Below, piece after piece: positions 47,180 through 59,487 of a stretch of 64,000 nt of DNA. This stretch comes from Alligator mississippiensis. Its lineage: Eukaryota; Chordata; Crocodylia; Alligatoridae. A model generated the notes under the pieces. That model searched no databases. It was not told the DNA's origin and saw only the letters and a program-made list of their open reading frames with translations. Each line of letters starts with the position of its first letter. Position 1 is the first letter of the stretch. The DNA lies in the NCBI RefSeq assembly GCF_030867095.1, contig NC_081824.1, forward strand, positions 53,912,882 to 53,976,881, read 5' to 3'. A program made the translations under genes and the position numbers.

Positions 47180-48870
47180 TTCACTTTTCAAAAGTGAAAG
47201 GGAGCCAGACCCCTGCAGTGGCCCAAACCAGGCACCAGGGGGCTCCAGAACTCATCTCCCATCCTGCTGGCCAGTGGGGAGATGAGTGATTTCCCCAGCC
47301 ATGCCCCCTCTTTAGCTTCCAGTCAGCTGAGGACAAGGCATGGGGGGAACCCCCTTCCCCCAGACCTCCAGCTGGGGTCTTCATAAGCGCTGGTGAAGGG
47401 GGAGAAGGGAAGCCCCCAATGGCTTGTTTCTCCCTCTCTCCCAGTGCCCAGAACTGGTCCCCCTAGTCATGCCCCCTCCTCAATCCAGGCTGGCTGAGGA
47501 GCGGGCTTGGTGGAAAACCCATCCCACCCCCTAGACCCCAGCCAGGGTCTCCCCCATGAAAGGGGAAGAGGGGAGGGGGAAAACCCATAGCAGGGCACCT
47601 CTTCCTCTTTCTCCCCATGCCCAGAGCCAGTCCCCCTAGCCACGTACCATCCTCAGTTTGGGCTGGCAGAGGGAGGGGGTGTGCAGGAAAACCCTCCCCT
47701 CTGTGTAGCACTGGACACCCCAGCTAGGGTCTCCCCAGTGTTGGGGAAGGGGGGGAGAGGGTAACCCCCAGTGGGGCAGTTCTCCTCCCTCCCCCCACAC
47801 CCAGAGCCAGGAGCTGGGCCAAACACCTAGCCACACCCCCTTCTTGCCCAGTGGCCAGCTGAGAGGGGGGAAAGGCCCCCCATGTAGCTCTGGGCCCCCA
47901 GCTGGGCTGTGCCAGGTGCAGGGGTGGGGTAGACTTCAGTGGGGGTCATTTTCCCACATGCTTCCTCCTCAGCCAGCCTGCGAGCCAAGCAGGGGGCATG
48001 GCCAGGTGACCAGCCCAGCTCCCAGCTGCAGGGAAGCCAGCAGTAGGGGCTTTACACCCCCAAAGCTGGGAGTGGCTGAATTACCCAGCCATGCCCCCTA
48101 CTCAGGATGGCTGAGGAGGGAGTGTGGGGGAAACAGCTCCCCATACCTGGCTTTGAATTCCAACTGAGCTGCGCCCAACACAGGGAGTGGGAAGCCCTCA
48201 GTGGGGGCCATTTTTCCCCCCACCCCCTCCTCAGGTGGCCTGCCAGCCAAGCAGGGAGCATGGCCAGGTGATCTGGCCACTCTGAGATTGGGGGGAGTAA
48301 AACCCCCACTGCAGCTTCCCCAAAGCTGGGATCTTGGCAATTACCCAGTCATGCCAGTCATGCCCCCTACTTCACTTGCAGGCCAGCCAAGGAGGAAGTG
48401 GGGAGGAAAAAAGGCAGACTCCTCCCCCCTCCCTCTCCCACCTCCATTCCAGACCCCTCCTGCCATCCCAGGAGCTACTGAGTGAACATGGACCATACTG
48501 CCACCGCTTCGCTGGAGCCAGTTCAGGGGGCCATAACATTGGCTGCCTGGCACCTCCTGGGCAGAGCTGCAGCCCAGGGCCTTGTCCCTGCCCTGGATCC
48601 AGGCCCTGACATACCTGCAAGCTGAGGTGCCCACCCTGTGCCCATCAGAGGGGGAAAGCCAGCAGTGGGGGCTTTACTCCCCTGTCCCAGTTGGGTCAAT
48701 TCCCCAGCCAAGAAGGGGGTGAGGTGGGAAAATCCACCCTGCTCCTGGCTGCTGGGGATGGAAAAGTCCCTGCTGGCAGCTGGGGACAGGGCCAGCCCTA
48801 CACCACTGGAACAGAGAGCCCAGCCCAAGGATGCAGAGCATGCTAGGATGCTGGGGGACTCTGATTTAAC
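47180..48870. repeat. GC-rich degenerate tandem repeat, about 1.7 kb
   Basis: The block differs sharply from the AT-rich intron around it. The word CCCAGCCATGCCCCCTCCTCA, or a variant, recurs near 47295, 47463, 47634, 47826, 48085 and 48342. The spacing is about 170 bp at first and about 257 bp later, with related TGGCTGAGGAGGGGG and GGAAAACCC words between. The units are strongly diverged. It is poor in CpG, so it is not a CpG island. The many long overlapping ORFs on both strands come from its composition and are not genes. It may be an old minisatellite or a GC-rich transposon interior. Confidence 0.65.
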
Positions 48871-49739
48871 TTAAACCAGGAAGGGTTATTTTCTGTTACA
48901 GATTTAAACTGGTTTCTGATTACTTAAACCCCTTTATGTTCCTAGCCTAAAAGAACCACTGAAAGCAGTTTAACAAGAAGATAAGTTATATTCAAGCTAG
49001 TGGAGGCATTAACTGCTGCCAACATACATTTGGAAAAAAATTATAACCTGAAACTAAGGGAGTACTTCAACAAGTATGTACCAAATGTTGGTAGTTTCCC
49101 ATGTGCAAACAAACATTACCAGGATTATCCACCGGAAGTAACTGCTTTGCATGTTTAGTCTACAAAATCTGCATTGGCAGAATATAATTCAATTTTAGCT
49201 GTAGCAGATGAAACAACAGATGCACAGGATAACTATGTACTCTACATTTTATTTGTACTTGGGTGCCAGAAAGACTGCGACCTGCCTGGTTTTCAAACAG
49301 ATCTGGTTCAACTCAAGTCTGTAAATTTTTCAACTGTAACACAAACTGGAGTGTAGGCAGTTGTAAATTATGGTTTAGACTTTAACAATGTCTCAGCATT
49401 TCTATCTGATAATGCAATGTATATGTGCCAAGTTTTCTCTGATGTGCTCTATGGAATGATGCCCAACGCAATCCATGTTACCTATAATGCACACATTCTT
49501 TCCTTAGTAAGTGATATCTGACACATCTTCCTGATGTAGATATCCTGGATCCTCTTTTAAAAATGCATTCAAACATTGTCAGGGCCATTAGCTTCTATAT
49601 GGGGAGTCCAACACCAATCAAAACAGGGATCTGAATGCAACTGTGACTTCCACCAAAACCAGTGCTTACAAGGTGGAATTCATGGTTTGACACAGTTTGG
49701 TCATGAAAATAATGCAAAAAATATAAGGTACTACCAGCA

Positions 49740-49985
49740 GTGGTGGCTGGTGCCTCCTGAGTCTGGGGTGGGGGCACAATTTGTGGGCGGGCCCAGGAGC
49801 GGGCCAAAAGCCCCATATCAACTCCTATACTTATGTGCCACAGCTTAGTGCCCACCCCCCCAACATGCCACCCTCCCACACAGCAAAAAAAACTGCCCCA
49901 TCCTGAGCGGTGCCGAGTTCAGGGCCAATCTCAGGGGAGACACATGCCCCCCCCATACCCCTCTTACCAGTTGCCTGTAACTACC
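49740..49985. mobile_element. Unclassified small GC-rich insert in the hAT relic
   Basis: From CAGTGGTGGCTGGTGCC to about CAGTTGCCTGTAA the sequence is GC-rich and unlike the transposase on either side. I did not find convincing terminal repeats. Confidence 0.35.
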
Positions 49986-50051
49986 AGTAATTTGTGTGCA
50001 ATGAGATTGAAATCACACCCAGAATATAGTATATGCTTCAACTTTGTGGGA

Positions 50052-50465
50052 GTTTCCAGACGTGCATGAATGTTTGGTTCCCTGGGGATAAGTAGCGATG
50101 ACACACCTGCACCACTGCTACTTGTTCCCAGGGAATGCCTGTGACGTGCACGCTTTGCCACATAGCAAGTTACCACATGGAAGGTAGGGGGGCTGGATCC
50201 AGCACTGTACTGACCCCAGCATTCTTACCTGGGATCCTGGGAGCCTCTAGGGGCTGCAGCTGCGGTGATCCTGCAGAGTGGAGCCTTGCTGGCCACCTCA
50301 GCACAGCTCCAGGCAACCCAATTCCACTTTTCAGTGGGGGGTTTTTCCAAGTTTTTTTTACCCCTTTATATGCAGTGCAGAGAACACCAGACTGTGTGGT
50401 ACATGGCACTGCAAACGTGTTTGTTGTGCTACATACCACATGACTGCACTCATCTGGATGTGACC
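50052..50465 (+). mobile_element. MITE-like element in the hAT relic
   Basis: The ends TTCCAGACGTGCATG and (reverse complement of the right end) CATCCAGATGAGTGCAG are worn inverted repeats. Inside, GGTTCCCTGGGGATAAGTAG and, inverted, CTACTTGTTCCCAGGGAA form a further palindrome. It is a sister of 39539-39996. Confidence 0.5.
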
Positions 50466-51529
50466 TGTGATTCATTAAAACAGAGCAACATTGAAAATCA
50501 AGTTAAGTTTTGGCTAAAAATGTAATCTGATTCATGGACCTTTTAATGTGTTTTGAAAGTCAGCAGGTTTTGATACACAAAGCTCACAACAAACTGATAG
50601 ATTTTATATGTTGAGTCAAAGATATGGCATCACAACAATTTTCAGACTGTCAAACTGAAAACTAATGCAGACAAGAACCATTTCAGGCAATAGCTGCAAA
50701 GTTAAATCAGTACTACATGTATGATCAGTCACTACCACCTTGATTTAAACAGCCAGCTGCCTACATTTTTAATACATTTTGTACCCAAATCAGGTGCCTT
50801 TTATGAGATTTGACCCTCAGATAATTGAATCAAACCCCAGATGGTAGAAAGACATGACAAGGAATGTGCTGCTCACATGTACTTTGTCAAAGAATGCCAG
50901 ATGCCTTTGAATGTAACTTAGTTTTGGGATTCTGTTTCTGATCAGTTTCCACATCTCTACAATTTGGCAAAATGCTGCCTTACAATTCCAACCAATTCAA
51001 CAGACACAGAACATGCGATCGCTGTGTATGGACAAGTTTTCACACGGTAGACAAAGAATGAAATCTGCAACTGCTGGTGGATGCTGCATGCTAGCATTCA
51101 ACACCTAAAATGAATTGTTTCTATTAAGGTTAGAATTTATTAGTATTTCTAAACTTTTTGTAGAATGCTACATATAATAAATTATGATGATATGTTACAA
51201 CTCATATAGTATATACATTTAGATTTAAATTTAGATTTGAATTTAATGTTTATATTTATTATATAATTTACTTTCTGGGGAATTTCCTATTAAATTATAC
51301 AGTATACAGTGGCAAAGTGTGGGACCATTGGCAAATGGCCTCAAAATCAGCTCTGCAACTAAGCTGTGAAAATGGTAGAGTTAAGTAGACTAGACTCCTA
51401 GTCATGATAAGTCAACTCAGCTGTAAATGGATAGCTGGTCATTTGAACTATGAAGTCAAAGGCAGATGGATAGGATGCTGGCCCAGTCCTCCCTAGTGTG
51501 CTATTAACCATAGAAACTGGCATGCCTTA

Positions 51530-52030
51530 ACCACGTATCTTTATAATCTCCCTTCAGGCATTTGAAGATGGTTATCAAATCCCCCCTCAGCCATCTCTTC
51601 TCCAGGAGAGAAGATTCTTCTCAGGTCTGTCCAGCTCTTTTAGCCTTTCCTCATAAGTCATGTTTCCCAGACCTGTAATAATTGTTGTCTCTTATCAATC
51701 TGTTCAAATTTTTCTTGAAGTGTAGGGTGCAAAACTGGACACAGTACTCCAAATGAAGCCTCGCCAGTGCTGTATAGAACAGAAGAATCACCTCCCTTGA
51801 GTTGCAAGAGCTGTTTAACAACCTGGTATGCTGCTGGCTTTTTCTGCAATAAGAGCACACTGTTGGCTCATGGTCCACTGAACTAAGTAGGATGGGAAAC
51901 TGCTCCACACTGGGAAGTGGTATCAGGATGTATCTACCCTTCTGACTGTTTTGTAGGGAAGCATAGGTCGCTAGTGGATGCACTAATCTGATTTTGGTCC
52001 ATCTTTTCAACACATCACCCTAGGACTGAG
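51530..52030 (-). mobile_element. CR1 LINE fragment, minus strand
   Basis: The minus strand carries LEYCVQFCTLHFKKNL near 51750 and the downstream CR1 stretch ending near GGGGGGATTTGATAACCAT (51585-51567, minus strand). It is similar to the usual KRRLRGDLIT region. It is worn, with the frame broken. The part beyond 51860 is only loosely CR1-like. Confidence 0.65.
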
Positions 52031-52770
52031 GGAGCCCCATAAGACTGTTCTTCATAACGTACAGGGAGAACGGATCTTCTTTCATTAGATTCTTTTTATT
52101 TTATGCCACCTTCTACAGCCTGAATGTAGCAGAGCCACACTTGTAAAGCTGCCTGCATAACAGGATGCGATGAAGTTCAGACACTTGAGAGAGATCATTA
52201 TATATTAACCACACAGTAGTTATCAAACCTGGAATGAATTATGTGTCTTTGTGATACTGGGGAAATAGTCACAGCACAAACTGTTTTGATTCCCTGCTCA
52301 GATAGTAACACTTACCAAGTTCTTTGGAAACCTTATGTAAGAAAGATCATATGCAAAATAAATCTACATGTATACAAAACAGTGGCTTCCATTTCCTTCC
52401 ATAGCAAATGTAGCCATCACAACTTTCCTCACAAATGACTTTTCTCTAGAGCACTTCTCTAAGGCCATCCTCTTCTGGCCCCCTTCCCTTGCTTCACTCT
52501 ACTAAAGTAATCAGGGATACAGGTTGTTGTCATGTTGGTCTACAGGGAAAATCACTCAGTTCTGTCTACTAAAGTAACACACCCATCATCTGCTTTATGT
52601 ACTTATCCTCCTCTTGCTTTTGAACACCAGTAATACAACACTATGTTCCAATTAATCTCCCCTAAAGTTTATCTTTAAAATTTTCTTAATGCAAAAAAGC
52701 CTGTCAAATCCAGTATTATTGATAGAAAGTAGGGCCCAAAAAGCACACTACAGGAAATCTCTTTGGGTGT

Positions 52771-52965
52771 GTCTACATTAGACATTTACTGCAAAGTTGC
52801 CTAATTAGCTCCACAGTAAAACATCACTGTCTACACATACAGTGCTACTAGTATGGAGCAAACTAATTAACTCTGGCATAGGACAGTACTACCAAACACA
52901 AGTACTATCACTCAGCAGAGTTATTTACTCTGTTGCAATGTATGTGTAGATTCTGATGGGCCTGG
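52771..52965. mobile_element. Palindrome-type MITE fragment
   Basis: It begins GTGTGTCTACATTAGACATT and ends near ATGTATGTGTAGATTC, an inverted repeat with words such as CTCCACAGTAAAAC and ACAGTACTACC. It belongs with the elements at 4025 and 28640. Confidence 0.5.
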
Positions 52966-53082
52966 CTGGGGCACAAGGGTGCTTCAGTGTGGGGGCTGCC
53001 TGCTGGCTAGCTCCTCTGCAGTACTTTGAGCAGGGTTGGAGCAGCCCTGGGCAGGCAGGCCACCCCCTGCTCCCGGCTGCCC

Positions 53083-53118
53083 CTTTCCCTCCCCCCCCCA
53101 CCTCCCCCCCCCCCCCGC
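53083..53118. repeat. Poly-C tract
   Basis: Runs of C up to 14 long interrupted by single A or T, on the right shoulder of a GC-rich patch at 52965-53150. Confidence 0.9.
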
Positions 53119-53279
53119 CAGCTGCTTTGCCCCAGCTCAACATTCTGCAGTCCTGGGTACATGTGCAAATGGCATACCTGGGAACAATAAACTCTGAAGC
53201 AAACTGCACCAAAGTTTATTCAGTCACCTTCATAGCAAGAATTGTAGGACATAAAGATGTTTTCCATATATAGCCACCT

Positions 53280-56200
53280 GAAGATGCTACTTTTTTTCTC
53301 TACATAGTATTTTGTTTAAGATCAGTAAGAATTTTGATTAACCAAGGATACAATTAAAAAATCTGAGTAAGGACCTCAGAATTTGGCCCAGCTGATTTAA
53401 TACAAGTGAAAAGAAGAAGTCATAAAGTCATATTGCTTTTCAAAGACTGCTATGACCTACAGAATGTTTGTATAATATGATATACGCACTAAATCTTCAT
53501 CCAAATTCTCACTGAGATGGCCTCTCTTTCTGTCTCCCAAGTGTGCCATCTCTGAGTAGCCTAGTAGGCTTTTGATTGCTAATGTCTAGTTTAAAACTAA
53601 GTATATTTGCATAAGTACATACTGTTAACATACAAAGGGATTTAAGCAAAATCAAATGTCTCTGTTTATGCAACTGAACTGTTTTGCATGATCACCCATA
53701 CTTGGTACCTTCCATGTTTCTATGGTGATGCATTGGTTTCAAGGAGCCATAACCGGTTCTAGTCTAACTGGCACTGTCCAAGCTGGCCAAAAGATTTTGC
53801 TTGTCTTTCTAGTTTAAAATAATTTTCTTTCTCTGATCAATTGTGAACCTGTGTGTACTTCTGTTGTCTGCCAGAATTAAACCTGTTTTGCTCAAAAGAA
53901 AAGAATATGTGCAAGAGGTACTTCCACAGAGACTATTTTTTTTTTTTTTTAGTTTCAGAAGAGAGGATACATAGATTAATTATAGCTAATGAAGTGACCA
54001 GGCTGGATATGTCCCATGACTACACAGTTTGAATCCTGAGTGAACAGATGTGTATAGAATACAGCGTTGTCAGGCCATAGCCTCAAACCTGAGGCCTTAG
54101 TCCTGTCTGCCACCTTAACTGACACCCAGACTGGGCAAGGTTGGTCTGAAATTTCCATCAGGGTGCAGCCCTCTGCCCACTCCCTGTCACCAGAGTGGCT
54201 GGTCAGGGTCAACTGATCTTTTACTTACTCCATATAAGCTCCTGAGCAAGGACAGAAAGTTTCTGAGCAATAGGGCTCAACCTCAACCTGATCTCAGATC
54301 TCTTCACTGTTCCCTCTGGCTTGTTCTGCCTCTACTTTCTTCTTGATCTCTAATTCCACTCTTTGCCTGATCTCACAGTTTCTTGACTCAGCATGTTCCT
54401 AGACCATGTTCTTGGACCTGACCTCTTAACTTCCTGACCTGGCTAGCACGTGGATTCAGCTTGCTTCTCCTGATCCTGGTTGGCACCTCAAGTCCCAAGT
54501 GCCCCCAGACCTGGCTGCCCATGACCTGGTGTAACAGGCCCTGAGTTAGGTGTCTAGGCTGTGGGGAGGGGCAGGAGTTAAGTCACACATCTGTGCTTAG
54601 TCTTTCATATTGTCCAGCTGTGGGGAGCTGCATGCTTAGCATCTGGTTTCTTTGAATTGCCCTATAGAAGCACTTAACTCTCCTCATTCACTGTATAAGC
54701 AGCTCGGGCTTATCCCATTCCTTGGGATCACCTTCCCAGAGCTGGTAATGAAGCACCTAAGCAAAGGCATGTAAGGGACTAAACTGGATTTTGCCATGAG
54801 TGAATATGAGCACCTACAGGGCTACTTTTTGCAAAGTAGACATTAAATTCTGCCCGAGTCCAATTTCAGAACCTAGTTTACCAGTTAAAATTTATTTCTT
54901 AGCTCTAATCATATTAAAAAATTAAGGATGGATAGAAGACACAACTTATCTCTATATGTAGATTTAAAATACCACAAAGTTTGAAAGATTTTTTCAGAAA
55001 GTCCTTCAGTTTAACCTAATTTAGGTATTTGTGTGTATTTTCAAGCATCCCCAAAATTTACAGGTGTTTTAGCTGTAAGATTTGGCTCTAACTCTTAGCT
55101 AAATCAAGTCAATTAAAATTGTATTTTAATAATAAAAGAAAACAATTGGGGTTAAAACTAATAATCCTTACATTAAGAAAACTCTTATAACTGCTTGTAG
55201 AATTATTGCTAATGTAAGGCCTTATTAAAGATTTTTGTCAGCTCTAAGATTTTTGTCTTAGAAATGAATTTGATTGTAAAAGACTGGGTTTCTTTCTCTG
55301 AATTTAAGCCATGTTTTTGCCAATGAAAACAAATTTTGAACTACATATTTCTAACTAAATGGTAACACTGCTATGCAAAGGAGAATGAATTCTGTCTGAC
55401 AGCATTCTTGCCCTATTCCTGAAACTATAGTACTACTGCAAATACATGTATTAAAATGCATATGTAGAAAATATATGTTTCATATATGTTTCAAGCTAAA
55501 TTGAAATTGGACCGCAAGAGTTTTGAGTTTTGTTTTTAAATTCAGAGATTTCACAGCATGTTCTAATTATGGCAAAATAACCTGTAATTCTCTTTTATAG
55601 TTTTCTTTATGAAATTTAAATGTAATTCATATTATGGTCAGTCATGGTCACATAGCCTCTGAAATAGTATCTATTGGTCTGTTTTTGCCCTGTAGATAAT
55701 GCAATGCTGAAAAAAGTTATTCCTGTTTTTATTTTGCAATTTATCAATGCATTTTATGAATGTAAGGGAAATAGTGGCAAGTTGAACAACTTGGCAATGA
55801 ATTCCACTGGCAGTTTGTTCACTAATGGTAATAACATCAAACAACCTAGATGTGGATCCAGTCTATGCAGAAAGATATCCTATTCTTTCTCAACTGTTCT
55901 CATACATTAAATATGATCTTAGCAGAAACTGCTGCAATATGTTTTCAATATTTTGTACATCTGAAGCATAGCTTCTTTAGTAATTCACTCAGTTAACTGT
56001 GGGAGAGCACAAATATTGATGCAACCTAGTGCCCTGTTCAAACTTCAACTCAGTTGATTCATTAAAGATACTAACAATTTCTCCTGTAGTCTGAATTGTT
56101 TTCAAATTGTGTCTTGTTCACCTCATCTTCAGCAACATTTCCTTACATGAGAAAGGTGATTCTTTTTTTCTGAAAGTTGGATGACTTTATAATGGTGCAC

Positions 56201-57129
56201 AAGATTATAAGTCACATGAGATTAAATAGGGGTGTGCTAAGTGGGCCCTATTCAGATTCGGAGAGTTGGCCACCAAATCAAAATAATCAATACATCTCAT
56301 TAATCTTCTGGTACATGTAAAAGTATAAAAACGCAGTAAAATTATCTGTGGGCCATCCCCCCCCCAACCTAAATTCTTATCAGCCTGATACATTTCCATC
56401 TCCAGAAATAATTTGTTGTTTCTGTGCTTTCCACATTACAAACAAAACCACCAACCTGCCTAAACTCATTATTGCAAACCTATTATTACTATTACAGCTA
56501 ATAGTAACTTTCAGTTTACTGATGTAGCTAACCTAGTAGTTTAATTTTCACTGCTTCTAAGAAAACACAGTCTATTAGTGGCAATTAATTGGCTTTATAA
56601 ACACTTTCCCAAATGGACTTATTGAACAGCATGAAGATAAGTGTAAGCTCTCTGCTTCATTTGCTTTTCTTTCCCTACTGTTCACATTAGATGTTTTTGC
56701 ATTCCAAGTCTCTCTCAGGACTAATAACTGAAAACATCATCTCTACATGGGAGCAATTTTCACTGCTGGAAATGTTAACAAAAAGAAAATTTCAAGAAAC
56801 CCAGAAGCTTTCAAAGCTTCCCTTTGACTAACAGGCCTCTGGGAAATGTTGCCTGTGCTCAGTTTAAATGAGAAAATATCTCAGTTTTAGTGAACAAGAC
56901 ATGACCACTTGTGCATGACAGCTCTTGCCAGGCAGTTGGGCTTTGTAAACACCTTGCTGTAGAAAAAACAGAACAGAAGTACAACAGAACTTATGATCAG
57001 TTCCAGTCACATGCCTGGTAACTGCTGTAGTCAATTGTATAAAACATTAATTCTGACTTAAGTTTTCCATTTTTTAAACAATTTAGCTGTTCTTTAATTT
57101 TACGGCAGGTGATAGTTTCACATTCTTAC
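53280..57129. other. Rest of LGSN intron 1, nothing recognised
   Basis: Mostly AT-rich. A T-run of about 14 bases lies at 53938-53951 and a C-run at 56357-56365. No gene or repeat with clear ends was recognised. Confidence 0.5.
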
Positions 57130-58138
57130 CAGTCTGGCCTGGAGAAGTGTTGAATTTAATTTCTGGAGGACTGCTTGCACTTTTATGAGCTGTCGGTTGT
57201 CTTACAAAGCGATGCTCCATGTCACTGCCTTCTGACGGCTGCTGATCAGATCCAGCAGAGCTAAGAAAAAATAGAGGATTGCTTGTCTTCCCTGCTCCCT
57301 GGTTGTGTATGCTCTGTGGTGTTTGAATCTCTTCTCCAAAAAGGGGAAAAGAGGTCTCAAAGGAACTATCTTGTTTGTCAACTTTTTTTTCTCTGAGGTT
57401 CAGCAGAGGTGTATGGAGAGAAGAGCCATTTGATTTGCTGCTGTATTTGGCCCTGCTACTAAGCAAAGGACTCTCGCTTAGCCAGTTTTTTAGTTCTTGT
57501 GGTGTGTGCATGGAAACTGCAGGCCCCGGTGCAAAAAAATCTTCAGTACCTTTCTCCTGGACTGTAAAATAACTCTTTGTCACAGACATCTTGTCATCTT
57601 CCTCTTCCTTTCTCCTACATTTATTCTCATTGCTTGATATCTTTGTTGTGCCACATTGAACATCTCTGCCTGCTGTTTCTAAACAGCTCACTTTATCTTT
57701 GCATCTGGGTTCTGTTACCAAAGGCTGGTGATGCTCTTTGCTTGATGCCTCTACTTCTTCATATTGCTCTTCTCTTTCCATCATCACTCGCCCTGCTTTG
57801 TCATCTTTGCAGGTTTCTTGCATTTCCTCTGACATGTTTTTTTCTGAATTGTCTTCTTTAAGAGTACTGTCATTCCTCCCTTGATTGTGCTCTGGCATTT
57901 GAGGGAAACAACATGGTTTTTGAAAAGGCAAATCCATTTGTAGTTCTGCAGGACCAGTTGTTCTTTGAAGAGAAGACTGATAAGAGGAGGTAGGATCTGC
58001 AGAGTAGGAGAGCTCCACTTTCTCACATCCTAATGGGAGATTACATGTTTTAGTAACTCTGACTCCTTTTTTCATTCTTAAGCCACATAAATTGCCTCCA
58101 TCAACTTCATCATTGTCATGTCCAGCTGTGTCTGTGTT
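57130..58138 (-). CDS. LGSN: Long upstream coding exon, probably lengsin N-terminal region
   Basis: An open frame of 336 codons plus one base lies between a GGTTGCAG acceptor (ending at 58139) and a strong donor ACTG|GTAAGAA (57130|57129). It ends in phase 1, which fits the 38859 acceptor. The protein is polar and serine/glutamate-rich, with an acidic patch (CRRKEEEDDKMSVTKSYFTV) and no transmembrane segment or catalytic motif. Near its start, NLCGLRMKKGVRVTK resembles human lengsin NSMNTLRRTRKKVTK. That similarity, the strand and the phase argue for LGSN. If correct, the N-terminal region is several times longer than in human lengsin. It could instead belong to another gene on this strand. 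The frame runs on past the donor for 15 codons, which I take as intronic. Confidence 0.7.
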
Positions 58139-58489
58139 CTGCAACCATCAAATAATATGCATGAGTGAAAGAGAATTAGAATAGCATGCAACAGAGAGGA
58201 TCACCAACTGCATTTTGTTACCGTGTGAGACCTCTATTTTTATTTTTTAATTTTTTGCTTAAGAGGATCTAAGGGGGAAATGACTTGTAATTCAGGTTCT
58301 CAGATTATATCTTCTTTCAGGAGCATCATTCTTTGGTTTTAGCACATTTAGAGCAAGACTGGTGCTCTAGCTCGTAAAGTTTTTGACTCTTGAGGGCATG
58401 CTTAAGATGGAAGAGTATCAGCCAGGCTACCTGCTGCCCATTGTGCGCCAAGTGTAAATGTGACTTCTAATGTGAAAAGAAATGTTTTA

Positions 58490-59395
58490 ATGAAGTCAAA
58501 AGGGAATGTAAGCATCTAGGTATACAGAATACAGACCAAACCTAGTGGGAGACTGCTTTCTGGACAGTAGTGACTCTAAAAAGGAACTAGGGGTCATAGT
58601 GGACAAGTAACTGAATATTGTACAATATTAAGGTGAAAAAGTGCCAATGAGACCCTTAGATGTAAAATTAGAAAAATCATGAGTAACCTATGTAATGCTG
58701 GGGCACTATTTGCAGTTCTGGTCTCTATACACATGCTCTGACATGTTCTAATTAGAATGCTCCAGCGTGCCTCACCATCACATGTATTAAGTGTCTGGTG
58801 TTTCTAAATGACCGCAGGGGTGCTATAGCTAAAACTCATCAAAAGAGCTTTAGTTAAAGTGCCCCCAAAGCCATTTTGAAATGTTGGATGCTTAATACAT
58901 GTGATCACCCCCTCCCATACCGGACCCCGGAGCACACATATAGATATCCCTGCTGGTGTCCATATTTTAGAACATTGGAAAGTTGCAGAAAAGATTCACA
59001 AAATTAATTTAAAATGTAGAGAAAATTCATTATGTACACAACCTTTTAGGGTTATGTAAAGGAAGACTTAAAGTGACTTATATGTAATATATTGGTACCC
59101 TCACCTAGAAAAAATACCCATCACTAAAGTGTTGTTTAATTTAGTGAAGCATAAAAAAATCAATGGCTGGAAGCTGAAACCACACACAACCAAATAAAAA
59201 ATAAAACACAATTTGTAGCAGTGAAGGGAATTAAAAATTAAGGATTAGAATAAAAGAAGTTTTGGATTCTTCTCTGGAACATTTCAGGACTGGAAGCCTT
59301 TCTGGAAGATACGTTTTAGCAAAAATACAAGTTCTGCTTTACATAAACAAAAGTTATTAGACTCAAGACAGGGCATCTGGCTGAAATGCAAAAAA
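58490..59395 (+). mobile_element. Old CR1-like LINE fragment, plus strand, split by a MITE
   Basis: Reading in broken frames, LKRNGVIVDK-type sequence near 58575, TLESCRKDSQN-type sequence near 58975 and GSFHAFLEDTF-type sequence near 59285 follow the order of CR1/L3 ORF2. The last 250 bases (ATGGCTGGAAGCTGAAACC, then CTGGAAGCCTTTCTGGAAGA) match the common sauropsid form of that region. It is much more worn than the copies at 5990 and 59809. The element continues on both sides of an inserted palindromic MITE. Confidence 0.65.
58735..58975. mobile_element. Palindromic MITE inserted in the old LINE
   Basis: ATCACATGTATTAAG (58790-58804) and its reverse complement CTTAATACATGTGAT (58890-58904) form the inner arms. 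Outside them, GAATGCTCCAGCG and (reverse complement) TGTGCTCCGGGGT form the outer arms. No coding content. Confidence 0.5.
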
Positions 59396-59401
59396 ACAGG
59401 A

Positions 59402-59486
59402 GTGTCTACATGTGAAATGAATGCACCTGAATTTACTGCACAGAATATTCAGGCACATTAAACTGCTCCCATGTGCACATCTACTA
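59402..59486. mobile_element. Short palindromic MITE
   Basis: GTGTCTACATGTG at the start and CATGTGCACATCTAC at the end are inverted, with a TTACTGCACAG word between. Same family as 4025. Confidence 0.55.
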
Positions 59487-59487
59487 G

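Larger units (their letters stand above)
48950..51110 (+). pseudogene. Decayed hAT transposase relic, interrupted by two small elements
   Basis: A reading frame with several stops encodes EALTAANI, then LREYFNKYVPNVGSFPCANK near 49050, AVADETTDAQDNYVLYILFV near 49200, DLVQLKSVNF near 49300, and AFLSDNAMYMCQVFSDVLYG near 49400. Further on, FWDSVSDQFPHLYNLAKCCL and TIPTNSTDTEHA (about 50930-51030) are the C-terminal hAT dimerisation block. The order (RNase H-like core with DETTD, then the C-terminal block) is that of hAT transposases of the CGGBP1-like group. The stretch 49740-50465 is later material inserted into it. It is an inactive fossil in LGSN intron 1. Confidence 0.75.

Noticed and set aside
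47463-48828. Many overlapping ORFs of 80-107 codons on both strands in the 47-49 kb block
   Set aside because: The block is GC-rich and repetitive, so few stop codons occur by chance. The ORFs overlap on both strands and have no family resemblance or splice context.
57577-57861. 94-codon plus-strand ORF with a hydrophobic look
   Set aside because: It is the antisense shadow of the long minus-strand exon, which has splice signals and the longer frame.
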